From: JAICUY01 sp038250515
GTDB taxonomy: Bacteria > Chloroflexota > Limnocylindria > QHBO01
Length of the DNA stretch: 32,229 bases
Direction of reading: 5' to 3'
NCBI GenBank assembly: GCA_038250515.1
Contig: JBBSCG010000021.1
Span: 1 to 32,229 of the forward strand
Shown here: one piece after another, positions 17,407 through 25,510 of the stretch
Position numbering within the stretch: the first letter of the stretch is position 1
How the letters are laid out: every line of letters begins with the position of its first letter
Notes under the pieces: generated by a model
Told to the model about the DNA's origin: nothing
What the model saw: only the letters and a program-made list of their open reading frames with translations
The model's database searches: none
Made by a program: the position numbers and the translations under genes

Positions 17407-17548
17407 CAGCATTTGGCACTAACGGCCATCGGGCCACCGGGATTCGCCGGATTTGGCCGTGTCGATGGCCGCCAGCTGTCGCCTGCTGCAATAACGGCCA
17501 TCGAGAGCTGGTTTTCGATGGCCCGATAGCCGTTACAACCAAATGCTG
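17407..17548. repeat. Imperfect foldback (MITE-like) element, 142 bp
   Basis: The ends are 30-nt inverted repeats. The left arm at 17407-17436 begins CAGCATTTGGCACTAACGGC. The right arm at 17519-17548 ends CCAAATGCTG. They match at 26 of 30 positions. The motif TAACGGCCATCG occurs at 17420, again at 17492, and in inverted, nearly identical form near the right end, so several nested hairpins can form. No coding frame and no clear target-site duplication is visible. It could be a miniature inverted-repeat element or a structured RNA or terminator region. Other genome copies would decide this. Confidence 0.55.
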
Positions 17549-17611
17549 TGCCTAAGCTTAGCTAAGCGGGCGCGCTCCTCGGTTCCGGCGCCGTTGGATT
17601 CATCCGGTGAA

Positions 17612-18025
17612 TCATCGAGTGGCATCGGCTGTTGGTACGCCCGTCGGCAGGACGTCCGCGGGATTGTTGCGTCGCGCGCGGCCGATTACACTCGCCGCAG
17701 ATGCAACTCCCACGAATGGGTCGGAAACTGCAGCAGCCTGCCGAGAGCTCGGAGAATGCCGAAGCCCAGGACCGCGACGGACAACCCACAGCAACGTCGC
17801 CCGCTCAGCGTGGGTGACGGCGAAGTTGGCGAAGCCCGCCGCCGAGTGGTCGTCCACAAGGAGTCGCGACAGCTGCGCGATGCCCACCATGAAGACCAGA
17901 TCGAAGAAGAGTTCGAGCCACGTGGCGTGCCGCTCCGCATCTCGCTCGGTCGTGCGCAGTCGCGGTGGCCGGAGCCAGCCGTGAGGCTCGATCATCTCGG
18001 CTCGAAACGTACGCCTTTTGGGCAA
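17612..18025 (-). pseudogene. Truncated LtrA (low temperature requirement) fragment
   Basis: The first 70 or so residues of this 137-residue frame match the start of LtrA-family membrane proteins: RPPRLRTTERDAERHATWLELFFDLVFMVGIAQLSRLL, with the diagnostic WLELFFDLVF. Intact LtrA proteins have roughly 350-400 residues and about ten membrane helices. Here the similarity fades after ...AAGFANFAV and the remainder (THAERATLLWVVRRGPG...) lacks the expected helices before the stop at 17612. I see no continuation in the other frames that I trust. It is most likely a decayed 5' remnant, left next to the foldback element downstream of rplL. Confidence 0.65.
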
Positions 18026-18247
18026 CCATTTGTCGACGGTATAGCGTCATCCGAGGCCACTCTCGATGAGGCTCGCTCGCGCGGCTACCACGGGTTAGAA
18101 ACAAGCAGCCGGAATGGCGCGGCAGCCGACTCTGCCGGATTGCGTCAGATTCACGCCAAGTGGGCGCTACGCGCGGAAACGCGGCGCTGCGGCCCCTTCT
18201 TTCACAGGTCGCGTGAATCCAGACGCTTCGAGGACATTCCACACAGC

Positions 18248-18263
18248 TTGTATCGTTGTATCG
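18248..18263 (+). repeat. Tandem TTGTATCG pair upstream of the DUF3494 gene
   Basis: The octamer TTGTATCG is repeated directly at 18248-18255 and 18256-18263, about 37 nt before the start codon. It is AT-richer than its surroundings and falls where promoter or regulator-binding sequences are expected. No standard -35/-10 pair can be read with confidence. Confidence 0.3.
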
Positions 18264-18299
18264 CGACAGAAGGTCGCACCATGAATGAAGGATTGCGCC

Positions 18300-19214
18300 A
18301 TGAATGAAATGCGTCGGCTGCCGCTGCCTCTGGTCCTTGCAGCCCTCGTGGTTGCAATCTCGCCTCTGACGGCGCTGGCGGCCGTGCCGCGGCCCGGGCT
18401 GGCCTCAGCCGGGAATTTCGCAGTGCTGGCCGGAAGCACCGTCACGAACACCGGGCCTAGCTGGATCACGGGCCTACTCGGGGTGGCCCCGGGCAGTGCG
18501 GTGACCGGTTTCCCTCCCGGGACGTCCGGCGTGCAACATAAGGGCGACTCGGTAGCCACCACGGCCCAGACGGATCTGGCCGCTGCGTACACCGACGCAA
18601 TGGGCCGACCATGTCCCGGAACGAACAATTTCACCAACGTGAATCTCGGCGGCATGATCCTGGTCCCGGGCGTGTACTGCCAGACCACCGCGCCGACGCT
18701 GACCGGGACGCTGACCCTGAACGGCTCAGGCGTCTACATCTTCCAGATTGGCAGCACGCTGGTCACGGCGTCCAGTGCGAGAGTCGTCCTCATAGGGGGC
18801 GCTCAGCCATGCGACATCTTCTGGCAGGTCGGCAGCTCGGCAACGATTGCCACGTCGACCACTTTTGTGGGCAACATCATGGCTCACGACTCAATCGCCA
18901 TGCAGACTGGAACAACACTCAACGGCAGAGCACTCGCGCGGACCGGCGGCGCGGTGACCCTGGACACCAACCGCATCATCCAGCCCACCGGATGCGGCTA
19001 TGCGGCGCCAACGGCCGTCGCCGCGCCCACCCCCACCCCGACGCCGACCCCGGTCCCGACCGCCTCCACGACCCGGGTTCCGGGTCTGCCCAACACCGCT
19101 GGAGCGCCCGGCGCAACACCAGACGGACTCCCCTGGGTTCCGATCGCGCTCGCGTGCCTGATCACCGGAGTACTGGTCACCTCAACTGTCTGGATACGTC
19201 GACGCCGCGCGTAA
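18300..19214 (+). CDS. Secreted DUF3494 (ice-binding-like) protein with LPNTAG tail
   Basis: The 304-residue product starts at the ATG at 18300, with AAGGA 7 nt upstream. Another ATG at 18282 and a frame opening at 18285 are less suitable. A signal peptide covers about 1-27 (MNEMRRLPLPLVLAALVVAI...ALA). The DUF3494 domain spans about 33-232. It starts LASAGNFAVLAGSTVTNTG and includes GDSVATTAQTDLAAAYTDA, LVPGVYCQTTAPTLTGTLTL and GVYIFQIGSTLVTASS, the pattern of beta-solenoid ice-binding proteins. A Pro/Thr linker follows, then LPNTAG at 263-268, a hydrophobic helix at about 279-298 and RRRRA at the end. This is the layout of a sortase-type wall or membrane anchor. Many DUF3494 proteins bind ice, but others are general adhesins, so the ice role is not proven. 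No sortase gene lies nearby. Confidence 0.88.
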   Translation: MNEMRRLPLPLVLAALVVAISPLTALAAVPRPGLASAGNFAVLAGSTVTNTGPSWITGLLGVAPGSAVTGFPPGTSGVQHKGDSVATTAQTDLAAAYTDAMGRPCPGTNNFTNVNLGGMILVPGVYCQTTAPTLTGTLTLNGSGVYIFQIGSTLVTASSARVVLIGGAQPCDIFWQVGSSATIATSTTFVGNIMAHDSIAMQTGTTLNGRALARTGGAVTLDTNRIIQPTGCGYAAPTAVAAPTPTPTPTPVPTASTTRVPGLPNTAGAPGATPDGLPWVPIALACLITGVLVTSTVWIRRRRA

Positions 19215-19605
19215 CGTAGCCCTGCCGATCCTCTTACTGCTGATCGCGAGCCTTCTCGCCCGGGGGCGGCGATGCCCTGGCGACGCTCCAGGCCGAGACG
19301 ATGGGCGAGCTCGGCGCGAGCGCCCGGCCACATTCATTCGAGCTTCTCCGGACGGGAGATCGCCATGTCCGCACAGTGGTTGTCAACGGCGTGATCGCGC
19401 GGGCTCGAGATTGTCGAGACTATCGACTGCGCCAGACCGAAAGCCGCGGTCGGTGTGGCAGCGCGGCGCGTTCTTGGGCGCATGCTCCTTGACGGCCCAG
19501 CGCTCGGCACACAATGCCGCTTGACACCTAGGGGTAATCTAGATCGATCAAACGTTTGTTTGGTCCGCCAAACGAACGCCAGCGGGCACTGGAGCCACCA
19601 CCCGG
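19215..19605. other. Intergenic region before the fatty-acid operon
   Basis: No gene is supported. A short frame at 19301-19492 lacks family features and a ribosome binding site. A hydrophobic stretch (LPILLLLIASLLA) can be read just after the DUF3494 stop but leads into low-quality sequence, so this may be decayed DNA. The right end holds a TTGACA box (19521-19526) and the inverted repeats described as the TetR operator. Confidence 0.4.
19549..19578 (+). promoter_or_regulatory. Putative TetR operator (inverted repeats)
   Basis: Two overlapping dyads lie 28-57 nt before the TetR start. CAAACGTTTG (19549-19558) is a perfect palindrome. CGTTTGTTTGG (19553-19563) pairs with CCAAACGAACG (19568-19578) around TCCG with one mismatch, giving a 26-bp operator-sized element. 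A TTGACA box is 22 nt upstream of the dyads. TetR regulators usually bind such dyads next to their own gene, and autoregulation of the whole operon by acyl-CoA is the natural guess. Confidence 0.6.
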
Positions 19606-20199
19606 ATGAACGTCGCTGTTCGCCCTCGCGAAGCCGAACTCGTGGCCGTCGCCACCCGCCTCTTCCGCGAACGTGGCTTCCACGCCACGTCGATGCAGGA
19701 TCTCGGCGAGGCCCTGGCGATGAATCGCGGCAGCCTGTACCACTACATCGCCTCCAAGGACGACCTCCTCTGGACGATCATGAACGGTGCGCTCGACCTG
19801 CTCGATCGACGCGTCAGCCCGGGACTCCAGACCGATGCCTCCCCGCTCGAGCGCATCTCGCGAGGAATCCATGCTCACCTGCAGGTCGCCGCCGACCACG
19901 CCGATGAGCTCAGCCTGATCCAGATCGAGCTGCGCTCGCTGAGTCCGGGACGCCGCGCGCAGATGATCGCGCGGCGCGACGCCTACGAAGCCGGATGGCG
20001 GCGCGCGATCGCCGACGGGATCGCGTCCGGCGACCTGCGACCGTTCGACGTCAGGCTGGCGGGGATCGGCATCCTGTCGGCGTGCAACTGGTTTACGCAG
20101 TGGTATCGGCCGGACGGTGAGTTGAGCGTGGACCAGATCGCGGACGCGTTCCTGGAGCTCTACCTTGGCGGCCTTCAGCCGCACGAGCCAGACCGATGA
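19606..20199 (+). CDS. TetR family transcriptional regulator of fatty-acid degradation
   Basis: The 197-residue protein has an N-terminal TetR DNA-binding domain, with LVAVATRLFRERGFHATSMQ leading into DLGEALAMNRGSLYHYIASKDDLLW (about residues 12-52). The remainder is the helical ligand-binding and dimerisation domain (TetR_C-like), with no recognised ligand motif. It is the first gene of the beta-oxidation operon and its stop overlaps the next start (ATGA). It is therefore likely to repress this operon and respond to long-chain acyl-CoA, as FadR-type TetR proteins of Bacillus and Thermus do. That role is inferred from position. The ATG at 19606 sits behind the dyad operator. No strong ribosome binding site is seen. 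Confidence 0.9.
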   Translation: MNVAVRPREAELVAVATRLFRERGFHATSMQDLGEALAMNRGSLYHYIASKDDLLWTIMNGALDLLDRRVSPGLQTDASPLERISRGIHAHLQVAADHADELSLIQIELRSLSPGRRAQMIARRDAYEAGWRRAIADGIASGDLRPFDVRLAGIGILSACNWFTQWYRPDGELSVDQIADAFLELYLGGLQPHEPDR

Positions 20200-22499
20200 C
20201 GCCGCTGCCCCGGTATCCGCGCGTGGTCGTGCTGGGCGCTGGCACGATGGGCGCCCAGATCGCCTGCCTGCTGGCGGGGAACGGATCGCGCGTGCGCCTC
20301 CTCGACCTCGATGCCGACGTCGCAGAGACTGGCCTGAAGCGCGCCATGAAGCTCCGCCCCTCGCCGCTCTATCTGGCGGCCGATGCGCAGAGCATCCATG
20401 CCGCCGGCCTCGATCAGCTCGAACAGGCGGTGACCGACGCCGACTGGATCCTCGAGGCGATCATCGAGCAGGTTGAGCCCAAGCGCCAGCTGCTCGCGCG
20501 GCTCGACGACGCGCTGCAGGCCCGGCCGTCCCGGCCGCTTGTCACCACCAACACCTCCGGCATCTCGATCGCCGCGCTTGCCGAGGGCCGCTCGCCGCAG
20601 TTCCGCCGCAGGTTCCTGGGAACCCACTTCTTCAACCCACCACGCTACACCCGCCTGCTCGAGCTGATCCCGCTCCCGGACACCCAGGAGGCCGCGGTGG
20701 CCGACCTCGCAGACTTCGCGTCGCGTCGGCTTGGCAAAGGGACCATCATCGCCAGGGACACGCCGGCCTTCATCGCCAACCGGCTCGGCGTCCACGGCCT
20801 GATGGTCGCGCTGCGACTGGCACAGGAGCTCGGCCTTGGACCTGACGAGGTCGATGACCTGACCGGTCCGCTGATCGGGCGACCCAAGAGCGCCACCTTC
20901 CGGACCCTCGACCTCGTGGGGGTCGACGTCGCGGTTGCGGTCGCCGACCACTGTCACGCGGACCTGGTCGACGATCCGCGACGCGAGGACTTCGCCGTCC
21001 CCGAGCTCCTGCGCTCGCTGATCGAGCGCGGCGCCCTCGGCGATAAGAGCGGCATGGGCTTCTACCGTAAGGAGGCGGACGAGATCCTCGCGCTCGACCT
21101 GGCCAGCGGCGAGTACCGGCCGCGGCATCGGGTCCAGTCCGGGGCGATCGAGATGGCGCGCAACGAGGCCGACCTCGGGCGGCGCATCGGGACGCTGCTG
21201 GCAGCCGAGGACCGTGCCGGGGAATTCCTGTGCCGGGTACTGGGGGCCAACCTCGGGTACACGGCTGCCATCGGTCCGCAGATCGCGAACGACGTCGTCA
21301 CTGTCGACGCCGCCATGCGCTGGGGGTTCGGCTGGGAGCTCGGGCCGTTCCAGCTTCTCGACGCGCTCGGCCCGGATGCTCGTGCCAGGCTGCTTGGCGA
21401 GGCAGCCGCCCAGCCAGCCGCCTACTACTCGGACGGCTCGGGCTGGGACTTCCGGGCAGCTGAGCTCCGCGAGATCGCGGCGCGACCCGGTTCGCTGGAC
21501 CTGGCCGAGGCGAGGCGGTGTGCGGGCGCGGCCGGACTGCCGTCGAACGCGGCGGCGACGGTCCTGGAGCTTCCGGACGGGATCCTGGGCCTGGAGCTCC
21601 ACGGGAAGCTCAACATCATTGGTCTCGACACGATCACCATCGCCCGACAGGCGGTGGAGCGTGCCGCGGCGAGCTACGACGGGCTGGTGGTCGGGACCCA
21701 GGCCGCCGATTTCAGCGCCGGCGCCAACCTCGCCCTGCTGCTCATCGAGGCCGAGGAAGGCGAGTGGGACGAGATCGAACGCAGTCTCAGGGCCTTCCAG
21801 GCGCTGACCCAGGCGATCCGCCACGCGGCGGTGCCCGTGGTCGTCGCCCCCAGGGGTCGGACCCTCGGCGGCGGGGCGGAGCTGGTGCTGGCCGCGGCCC
21901 GCGCGCAGGCGCTGGCCGAGACCTACATCGGCCTGGTGGAGGTCAGCATCGGCCTCATCCCGGCCGGCGGTGGCGCCACTGCCATGGCTCGCCGCGCCGC
22001 GGAGCGACTCCCGGATGGCGCCCGGGGTGACCTCTTCCCGATCTTTCAGCACGTCTTCACGGGGATCGCAACGGCCCGCGTGGCGATGGGCGCCGCCGAC
22101 GCCCGCGAGTACCTTCTCCTGCGCGACTGCGACCCGACCACGGCCGACCCGGACCGCCAGTGGACGGATGCTGTGCGCACGGCGCGCGACCTGGCCGAAG
22201 GCGGCTACCGGCCACCCGGCGAGACGCGGATCCCGGTCCTCGGGCGGCGCGGCATCGCGGCGGCAGAGTCGCTCACCTACAACCAGCTGGTCGGCCGGCA
22301 GATCAGCGAGTACGACCGGAGGGTCGTGCTGGAGCTGGCCCGGGTCATGAGTGGTGGCGACGTGGCGGAAGGGACGCAGGTCGGAGAGGAGCACGTGCTC
22401 GGCCTTGAACGCGAGGCTTTTCTCCGTCTCCTTGGCGAGCCGCTGACGCGCGACCGGATCCGCCACGTCCTCAAAACCGGCAAGCCGCTACGGAACTGA
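20196..22499 (+). CDS. 3-hydroxyacyl-CoA dehydrogenase/enoyl-CoA hydratase fusion (FadN-type)
   Basis: This 767-residue enzyme catalyses two beta-oxidation steps. The N-terminal NAD-binding fold has LGAGTMGAQ at residues 13-21. The dehydrogenase motif GTHFFNPPRYTRLLELIPLP follows, and then the C-terminal dehydrogenase domains. The crotonase/hydratase domain is at the C-terminus (about 465-700), with oxyanion-hole residues in DFSAGANLALLL and the catalytic-region motif YIGLVEVSIGLIPAGGG. This dehydrogenase-first order is that of Bacillus FadN. E. coli FadB has the reverse order. With the thiolase encoded next it should form the FadA/FadN pair. It overlaps the TetR stop by 4 nt and the thiolase start (TGATG). 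Confidence 0.93.
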   Translation: MTPLPRYPRVVVLGAGTMGAQIACLLAGNGSRVRLLDLDADVAETGLKRAMKLRPSPLYLAADAQSIHAAGLDQLEQAVTDADWILEAIIEQVEPKRQLLARLDDALQARPSRPLVTTNTSGISIAALAEGRSPQFRRRFLGTHFFNPPRYTRLLELIPLPDTQEAAVADLADFASRRLGKGTIIARDTPAFIANRLGVHGLMVALRLAQELGLGPDEVDDLTGPLIGRPKSATFRTLDLVGVDVAVAVADHCHADLVDDPRREDFAVPELLRSLIERGALGDKSGMGFYRKEADEILALDLASGEYRPRHRVQSGAIEMARNEADLGRRIGTLLAAEDRAGEFLCRVLGANLGYTAAIGPQIANDVVTVDAAMRWGFGWELGPFQLLDALGPDARARLLGEAAAQPAAYYSDGSGWDFRAAELREIAARPGSLDLAEARRCAGAAGLPSNAAATVLELPDGILGLELHGKLNIIGLDTITIARQAVERAAASYDGLVVGTQAADFSAGANLALLLIEAEEGEWDEIERSLRAFQALTQAIRHAAVPVVVAPRGRTLGGGAELVLAAARAQALAETYIGLVEVSIGLIPAGGGATAMARRAAERLPDGARGDLFPIFQHVFTGIATARVAMGAADAREYLLLRDCDPTTADPDRQWTDAVRTARDLAEGGYRPPGETRIPVLGRRGIAAAESLTYNQLVGRQISEYDRRVVLELARVMSGGDVAEGTQVGEEHVLGLEREAFLRLLGEPLTRDRIRHVLKTGKPLRN

Positions 22500-23743
22500 T
22501 GGTGACCCCGATGCGCGATGCCGTCATCGTCTCCGCCGCCCGAACCGCGGTCGGCAGGTCGCCCCGGGGCACGCTCCGCGAGACGCCACCCGAGGAACTG
22601 GCGATGGTTGCGGTCCGGGCGGCGCTCGAGCGCGCGCCCGCACTCGATCCGGCCGAGGTCGAGGACCTGATCCTCGGCTGTGCGATGCCCGAGGGAGCGC
22701 AGGGACTCAACGTGGCCCGCCAGGTTGCCCTGGGAGCCGGGATCCCGACCAGCGCCAGCGCCATGACGATCAATCGCTTCTGCTCGTCCGGCCTCCAGGC
22801 GCTGGCGCTGGCGACCCAGGCGGTCCAGGCCGGTGTCCACGACGTCGTGGTGAGCGGCGGCATGGAGTCGATGAGCTTCGTGCCGATGATCGGCCACCGC
22901 TTCTCGCCCGACCCCGGGCTGGCCGACTCGCGGCCGCAGGTCTACCTCTCCATGGGCCTGACCGCGGAGAACGTGGCCGAGCGCTTCGGCGTGTCGCGCG
23001 AGGACCAGGACGCGTGGGGCCTGCGGTCGCACCAGCGGGCCTCGGCGGCGCAGCGGGCGGGCCGCTTCGTCGATGAGATTGTGCCGGTGGCGGCGCAGCT
23101 CACCGAGATCGACGACGACGGTCGCCCGACGCTCCGGGACGTGACCTTCGAGCTCGACGAGGGGATCCGGCACGATGCCGATCAGGCCGGCATGGCCAAG
23201 CTCCAGCCGGCCTTCGCCCGGGAAGGGACCGTGACCGCCGGCAACTCCAGCCAGATGAGCGATGCGGCCGCGGCCATGGTGGTGATGACCGCGGAGCGCG
23301 CCGCTCAGCTGGGGCTCGAACCGCTCGGTCGGCTCGTGAGCTTTGCGACCGCCGGCGTCGACCCAGCGATCATGGGCATCGGTCCGGTCGAGGCGGTGCC
23401 CAAGGCCCTTCGCAAGGCAGGGCTGAGCCTCGACGACATCGCACTCATCGAGCTCAACGAGGCCTTCGCCGCCCAGGTCGTGGCCGTCGTGCGTGAGCTC
23501 GGGCTCGACGAGGAGCGCACGAACGTCAACGGCGGCGCCATCGCCCTCGGACACCCGCTCGGGGCGACCGGTGCCAAGCTCGCCATCCAGATCCTGGCCG
23601 AGCTGGCGCGTCGCCAGGCACGCTACGGCCTGGTGACCATGTGCGTGGGTGGCGGCCAGGGCGCAGCCGGCGTGATCGAATGGCTCGGCGGCCGGCAGCC
23701 GGCCAGGTCCGCATCGGTCTCGCCAGAGGAGGAGACGACATGA
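22499..23743 (+). CDS. fadA: Acetyl-CoA C-acyltransferase (3-ketoacyl-CoA thiolase)
   Basis: This 414-residue thiolase carries out the last step of beta-oxidation, releasing acetyl-CoA. The acyl-accepting cysteine is C95 (NRFCSSGLQALALA). The active-site histidine is H352 (NGGAIALGHPLGATGAK). The second catalytic cysteine is C382 (TMCVGGGQGAA). The N-terminus reads RDAVIVSAARTAVGR. The start overlaps the upstream stop; an ATG four codons later (22511) is equally possible. Its own stop overlaps the acyl-CoA dehydrogenase start (ATGA). Because it is paired with the FadN-type enzyme it most likely works in degradation rather than in biosynthesis. Confidence 0.95.
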   Translation: MVTPMRDAVIVSAARTAVGRSPRGTLRETPPEELAMVAVRAALERAPALDPAEVEDLILGCAMPEGAQGLNVARQVALGAGIPTSASAMTINRFCSSGLQALALATQAVQAGVHDVVVSGGMESMSFVPMIGHRFSPDPGLADSRPQVYLSMGLTAENVAERFGVSREDQDAWGLRSHQRASAAQRAGRFVDEIVPVAAQLTEIDDDGRPTLRDVTFELDEGIRHDADQAGMAKLQPAFAREGTVTAGNSSQMSDAAAAMVVMTAERAAQLGLEPLGRLVSFATAGVDPAIMGIGPVEAVPKALRKAGLSLDDIALIELNEAFAAQVVAVVRELGLDEERTNVNGGAIALGHPLGATGAKLAIQILAELARRQARYGLVTMCVGGGQGAAGVIEWLGGRQPARSASVSPEEETT

Positions 23744-25500
23744 CCACCGATGTCGGCGAGCGCGCGCCGGCGGCGCCTGGCGGCGCGTTCATGACCGGCC
23801 CGATCGAGCCGGCGGCCATCTTCACCCCCGAACGCCTGTCGGATGAGCACCGCGCCATCCGCGACGCGGCGACCGCCTTCGTCGACAAGGAGGTCGGCCC
23901 GCGGCGCGGCTCGGTGGAGGCGAAGGACTACGCCACGCATCGGCTTCTCCTGGAGCGCCTGGGGCGCGACGGGTACCTGGGGATCGACGTGCCAGAGGCA
24001 TACGGCGGCGCAGGCCTGGACCGGATCAGCTCCCTGGTCGTCAGCGAGGTGCTGGCGACCGCCGGCTCGTTCGCGGTGACCTTCGCGGCGCACACCGGCA
24101 TCGGCACCCTGCCGATCGTCTTCTTCGGGACCGATGAGCAGAAGCGCCGCTACCTGCCCGGCCTCGCCGACGGCACGCGCGTCGGCGCCTACGCCCTCAC
24201 CGAGCCGGGCGCCGGGTCGGACGCGATGGGGATCCGCACGCGCGCCACGCGGCAGCCCGACGGCTCGTGGCGGCTCGACGGGAGCAAGCAGTTCATCACC
24301 AACGCCGCCTTCGCAGACCTGTTCACCGTTTACGCCAAGATCGACGGCGAGGCGTTCAGCGCCTTCCTCGTCGAGCGCGGCACGCCGGGGCTGTCGGTGG
24401 GAGCGGAGGAAGAGAAGATGGGCCTCCACGGCGCCTCGACCTGCCCGCTCACGCTGGACGCTGTGGTGGTGCCCGCCGAGAACCTGCTGGGAGAGGCCGG
24501 CAAGGGGCATCGCGTTGCCTTCAACGTCCTGAACGTCGGGCGCTTCAAACTGGCCGCGACGTGCCTCGGCGGCATGCGACCGGCCCTGCGGATCGCCACG
24601 CGCTACGCCTCGGAGCGGACGGCGTTCGGACGCAAGCTCGCGGAGTTCCCGCTCATCGGTGCAAAGCTGGCCGCTATGGCGATGCGGATGTACGGCGTCG
24701 AGTCTGCCGTCTACCGGATCGCCGGGCTGCTCGAAGCCAGCCTGGCCGTGGCCGAGGACGCCAGCTCATCCGAGGCCGTGCGTGCGGCTCTGGAGGAGTA
24801 CGCGATCGAGTGCAGCATCGCAAAGGTCCTCGCCTCCGAGGAGTTGGGCTTCGTCGTCGACGAGCTCGTGCAGATCCACGGCGGCTACGGGTACATCGAG
24901 GAGTACCCGGCGGCCGGCTACTACCGCGACGCGCGGATCCACCGCATCTGGGAGGGGACCAGCGAGATCAACCGGCTGCTGGTGCCGGGGATGCTCCTGA
25001 AGCGGGCTATGACCGGTCGCCTGGACCTTCTCGGCTCGGCGCAACGTGCGCGGGACGCCCTGCTGGGCGGGGAGCTGCCGAACTTCGACGGTCCCTTCGC
25101 GACCGAGGAGGCGGCTGTCTCCGCCGCGCGAACCACCACGCTGCTGCTGGCCGGCGCCGCGGTCCAGCGCTACGGCACCGGGCTGGAGGAGCAGCAGGAG
25201 ATCCTGGCCGGCCTCGCCGACCTTGCGATCGACCTGTTCGCCATGGAGAGCGCCGTCGCGCGCGCCATGCAGTCCGGCGCGCCGGTCCACGCCGACCTGG
25301 CGCGGCTGCTCGTGGTGCAACGCTCCGCGGCGGTGGAGCAGCGAGCCAAGGGTCTCGCCGCCAGCCTTGCCGAGGGTGACGAGGCGCGCACGCTGGTGGC
25401 CGGGATCCGCCGGCTGCTCCGTGGCGAGCCGGTGGACGGTATCGCGCTAGGACGGCGGGTCGCGGCAGCGGTCATCGCCGCCGGCGGCTACCCGGCCTGA
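23740..25500 (+). CDS. fadE: Acyl-CoA dehydrogenase (FadE, very-long-chain type)
   Basis: The 586-residue flavoprotein catalyses the first oxidation of acyl-CoA to trans-2-enoyl-CoA. The ATG at 23740 overlaps the thiolase stop and has AGAGGAGGAG just upstream; a longer frame reaching 23641 lies inside the thiolase gene and was rejected. Motifs include YALTEPGAGSDAMGIRTRA near FAD, the QIHGGYGYIEEYPAAGYYRD segment, and the putative catalytic base E405 in IWEGTSEINRLL. A C-terminal extension of about 170 residues beyond the standard domains matches Bacillus FadE and mitochondrial VLCAD-type enzymes. Electrons would go to ETF, whose genes are not in this window. Confidence 0.94.
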   Translation: MTTDVGERAPAAPGGAFMTGPIEPAAIFTPERLSDEHRAIRDAATAFVDKEVGPRRGSVEAKDYATHRLLLERLGRDGYLGIDVPEAYGGAGLDRISSLVVSEVLATAGSFAVTFAAHTGIGTLPIVFFGTDEQKRRYLPGLADGTRVGAYALTEPGAGSDAMGIRTRATRQPDGSWRLDGSKQFITNAAFADLFTVYAKIDGEAFSAFLVERGTPGLSVGAEEEKMGLHGASTCPLTLDAVVVPAENLLGEAGKGHRVAFNVLNVGRFKLAATCLGGMRPALRIATRYASERTAFGRKLAEFPLIGAKLAAMAMRMYGVESAVYRIAGLLEASLAVAEDASSSEAVRAALEEYAIECSIAKVLASEELGFVVDELVQIHGGYGYIEEYPAAGYYRDARIHRIWEGTSEINRLLVPGMLLKRAMTGRLDLLGSAQRARDALLGGELPNFDGPFATEEAAVSAARTTTLLLAGAAVQRYGTGLEEQQEILAGLADLAIDLFAMESAVARAMQSGAPVHADLARLLVVQRSAAVEQRAKGLAASLAEGDEARTLVAGIRRLLRGEPVDGIALGRRVAAAVIAAGGYPA

Positions 25501-25510
25501 GGAGTACAAG

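Noticed and set aside
17407..17548. An insertion sequence
   Set aside because: Inverted ends are present, but there is no room for a transposase and no target duplication, so only a foldback or MITE-like element is claimed.
19301..19492. A 63-residue plus-strand reading frame
   Set aside because: It has no ribosome binding site, no recognisable family and lies in a region that otherwise looks non-coding.
20175..22466. A 763-residue minus-strand reading frame opposite the FadN-type gene
   Set aside because: The plus-strand enzyme carries every expected motif. The antisense translation is rich in Arg, Gly and Asp and has no recognisable domain.
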